From assembly GCF_017922435.1 (NCBI RefSeq), contig NZ_VDEZ01000003.1, forward strand, positions 186,001-250,000: 64,000 bases of DNA, written 5' to 3'. Position numbers and translations under genes: made by a program. The notes beneath the pieces were generated by a model. It did no database searches and was not told the origin of the DNA. It worked only from the letters and a program-made list of their open reading frames with translations. The stretch is from Thalassospira sp. ER-Se-21-Dark. Its GTDB lineage: Bacteria > Pseudomonadota > Alphaproteobacteria > Rhodospirillales > Thalassospiraceae. This document shows positions 62,703 through 64,000 of the stretch, piece after piece. Each line of letters opens with the position of its first letter. Within the stretch, counting starts at the first letter, position 1.

Positions 62703-62734
62703 CCATGACATCGCGCCTTTTACGCGGGTCATGG
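62703..62734 (+). other. Intercistronic hairpin between doeA and doeB
   Basis: CCATGAC (62703-62709) pairs with GTCATGG (62728-62734), extendable outward (GCACG with TGTGC, one G.U) and inward (CGCG pair). It lies in the 121-bp spacer between the two genes and has no clear T-run. Confidence 0.5.
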
Positions 62735-62801
62735 TGTGCGTTACCCGACGCCACAGCCTGACGACGACGGTCGCGAAGTCAGGCTTTTTAAGGATACGAC
62801 C

Positions 62802-63800
62802 ATGACAAAACCATCGCCCATCAGCCCGACGATCCCGCTTGATCAGGATGGCATTCACCACGGCTTTCTGAAGCTTCCCTATTCGCGTGATGATTCCGCG
62901 TGGGGTGCCGTGATGATCCCGATCACCGTGGTCCGCAATGGCAATGGCCCCACCGCCCTTCTGACCGGCGGCAACCATGGCGACGAATATGAAGGCCTGG
63001 TATCGCTGTTCAAACTGGCAGAATCCCTGTCCGCAGGTGAAATCACCGGTCGTGTGATCATTCTGCCCGCCATGAACTATCCGGCATTTCGCAATGCATC
63101 GCGAACATCCCCGATTGATGCGGGCAACTTGAACCGGTCCTTCCCGGGCAAGCCGGATGGCACGGTCACGCAAAAGATCGCCGATTATATTTTCCGCTAT
63201 CTCGTGCCCGAGGCCGATATCGTTCTTGATATCCATTCCGGCGGCAAGACGCTTGATTTCGTCCCGTTCGCAGCGGCCCACGTCCTGCCCGACAAGGAAC
63301 AGGAAGCACGCTGCGTTGCCGCCATGAAGGCATTCGGTGCGCCCTATTCGATGATGATGCTCGAACTTGATGCGGTTGGCATGTTTGATACCGTGGTCGA
63401 GGAAGCTGGCAAAACCTTTGTCACCACCGAACTGGGTGGCGGCGGTTCAACCACGGCCGAACGTGTCGCGATTGCGGACCGTGGTGTGCGCAACATCCTT
63501 ATTCATGCCGGTATCCTCAAGGGTGAAATTGACCCCAGCCCGACCGGAACAACCATGCTTGATATGCCCGATGACCGTTGCTTTGTCGCATCCGAGGCAT
63601 CCGGCCTGTATGAGCCGTGCGTTGATCTGGGCGACATGGTCAAGGAAGGCGATCTGATCGCGCGTATTTATGATGTTGAACGCACAGGCACCCCGCCGCG
63701 CGAATATTATGCCCCGCGCGAAGGTATCGTTTCGTGCCGCCATTTCCAGGGCCTGATCAAAACGGGTGACTGTTTGATTGTGATTGCCGAGGTGCTCTGA
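62802..63800 (+). CDS. doeB: N-acetyldiaminobutyrate deacetylase DoeB
   Basis: Zinc-dependent deacetylase of the succinylglutamate desuccinylase/aspartoacylase family, 332 residues. It converts N-acetyl-diaminobutyrate to L-2,4-diaminobutyrate plus acetate. Metal motifs are GGNHGDEYEG (His59, Glu62) and VLDIHSGGK; VTTELGGGGS lies later. Start ATG 62802 has AAGGA upstream, and the start of an in-frame extension (62736) lies inside the hairpin region. It is followed after 2 bp by the AsnC/Lrp gene. Confidence 0.92.
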   Translation: MTKPSPISPTIPLDQDGIHHGFLKLPYSRDDSAWGAVMIPITVVRNGNGPTALLTGGNHGDEYEGLVSLFKLAESLSAGEITGRVIILPAMNYPAFRNASRTSPIDAGNLNRSFPGKPDGTVTQKIADYIFRYLVPEADIVLDIHSGGKTLDFVPFAAAHVLPDKEQEARCVAAMKAFGAPYSMMMLELDAVGMFDTVVEEAGKTFVTTELGGGGSTTAERVAIADRGVRNILIHAGILKGEIDPSPTGTTMLDMPDDRCFVASEASGLYEPCVDLGDMVKEGDLIARIYDVERTGTPPREYYAPREGIVSCRHFQGLIKTGDCLIVIAEVL

Positions 63801-63802
63801 CC

Positions 63803-64000
63803 ATGGTCCGGCTTGATGAGCTCGATCTGAAAATCCTCAAAACCCTGCAACGCGAAGGGCGCATCACCAAGGTCAAACTGGCCGAGGCGGTGAACCTTTC
63901 GCCAAGCCCGTGCTGGGAACGGCTCAAACGCCTTGAGGATCTTGGCGTTATTTCGGGGTATCACGCCCATATCAATCTGGAAAAGCTGGTCAAACCGACA
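63803..64000 (+). CDS. AsnC/Lrp-family regulator of ectoine catabolism, cut by window edge
   Basis: The first 66 residues show the HTH of an Lrp/AsnC regulator (LDELDLKILKTLQREGRITKVKLAEAVNLSPSPCWERLKRLEDLGVI). The rest lies beyond the window. The name asnC/doeX is used for such genes in ectoine loci; it begins 2 bp after doeB. A DNA-binding regulator responding to diaminobutyrate is plausible. Confidence 0.88.
   Translation, partial: MVRLDELDLKILKTLQREGRITKVKLAEAVNLSPSPCWERLKRLEDLGVISGYHAHINLEKLVKPT

Overview
The window looks like a chromosomal segment of a marine, GC-moderate alphaproteobacterium, most likely Rhodospirillales and Thalassospira-like. This is inferred from the gene set (Suv3-type helicase, SoxR, RNase-like MBL proteins, CHASE/GGDEF/EAL proteins, BacNav channel, malyl-CoA lyase, ectoine catabolism) and from protein sequence style; no 16S gene is present to confirm it. 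No insertion sequence, prophage or CRISPR array was seen.

Layout. 1-4.5 kb: a long Suv3-like RNA helicase running off the left edge (minus strand), then soxR divergent from a flavin reductase/ABM monooxygenase pair behind a textbook SoxR operator. 4.6-9.2 kb: short HPF, htpG, a dGTPase-like HD hydrolase and small membrane proteins. 9.2-18.1 kb: mainly minus-strand genes, namely an OmpA-type lipoprotein, an AsmA-like protein, xthA, an FAH-family hydrolase, a cupin, a 2-hydroxyacid dehydrogenase, an orphan flagellin-like protein and a TrmA/RumA-type RNA methyltransferase, with one plus-strand SH3 protein. 18.4-28.8 kb: a degenerate CHASE-GGDEF-EAL protein, mgtE, maeB, tRNA-Leu(GAG), lipB, an active-looking GGDEF protein, a wHTH/RMF-like protein and a DUF4169 protein. 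28.9-36.5 kb: an OmpA-like lipoprotein, two tandem tRNA-Arg(ACG) genes, a fasciclin protein, a double-ACT regulator, two tandem RTX proteins and a membrane GGDEF protein. 36.8-48.5 kb: malyl-CoA lyase, quinone-reductase/regulator pairs (LysR, HxlR), GNAT, accA, a BacNav sodium channel, an MBL hydrolase and a very unusual ABC transporter with a C-terminal cNMP domain.

48.7-64 kb is the metabolic core: an aldehyde dehydrogenase/class III aminotransferase pair (possible doeC/doeD), a TetR/membrane-protein divergent pair, then the ectoine/5-hydroxyectoine uptake and catabolism locus. uehA is divergent from the MocR-type repressor gene enuR, followed by uehB-uehC-eutA-eutB-eutC-doeA-doeB and the start of an AsnC/Lrp regulator cut by the right edge. 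UehABC imports ectoines, EutABC is thought to convert hydroxyectoine to ectoine, DoeA opens the ring and DoeB deacetylates the product to diaminobutyrate. DoeD and DoeC would take that to aspartate.

The strongest unexplained structure is a 267-bp nested inverted repeat (61204-61470) inserted between eutC and doeA. It has a 33-bp outer stem enclosing two long hairpins. The other most interesting signals are a matched pair of TTTTGT..ACAAA(A/T) dyads on both sides of enuR, the ABC-cNMP protein with a large insertion and degenerate ATPase motifs, and two TetR-type dyads at 53 kb.
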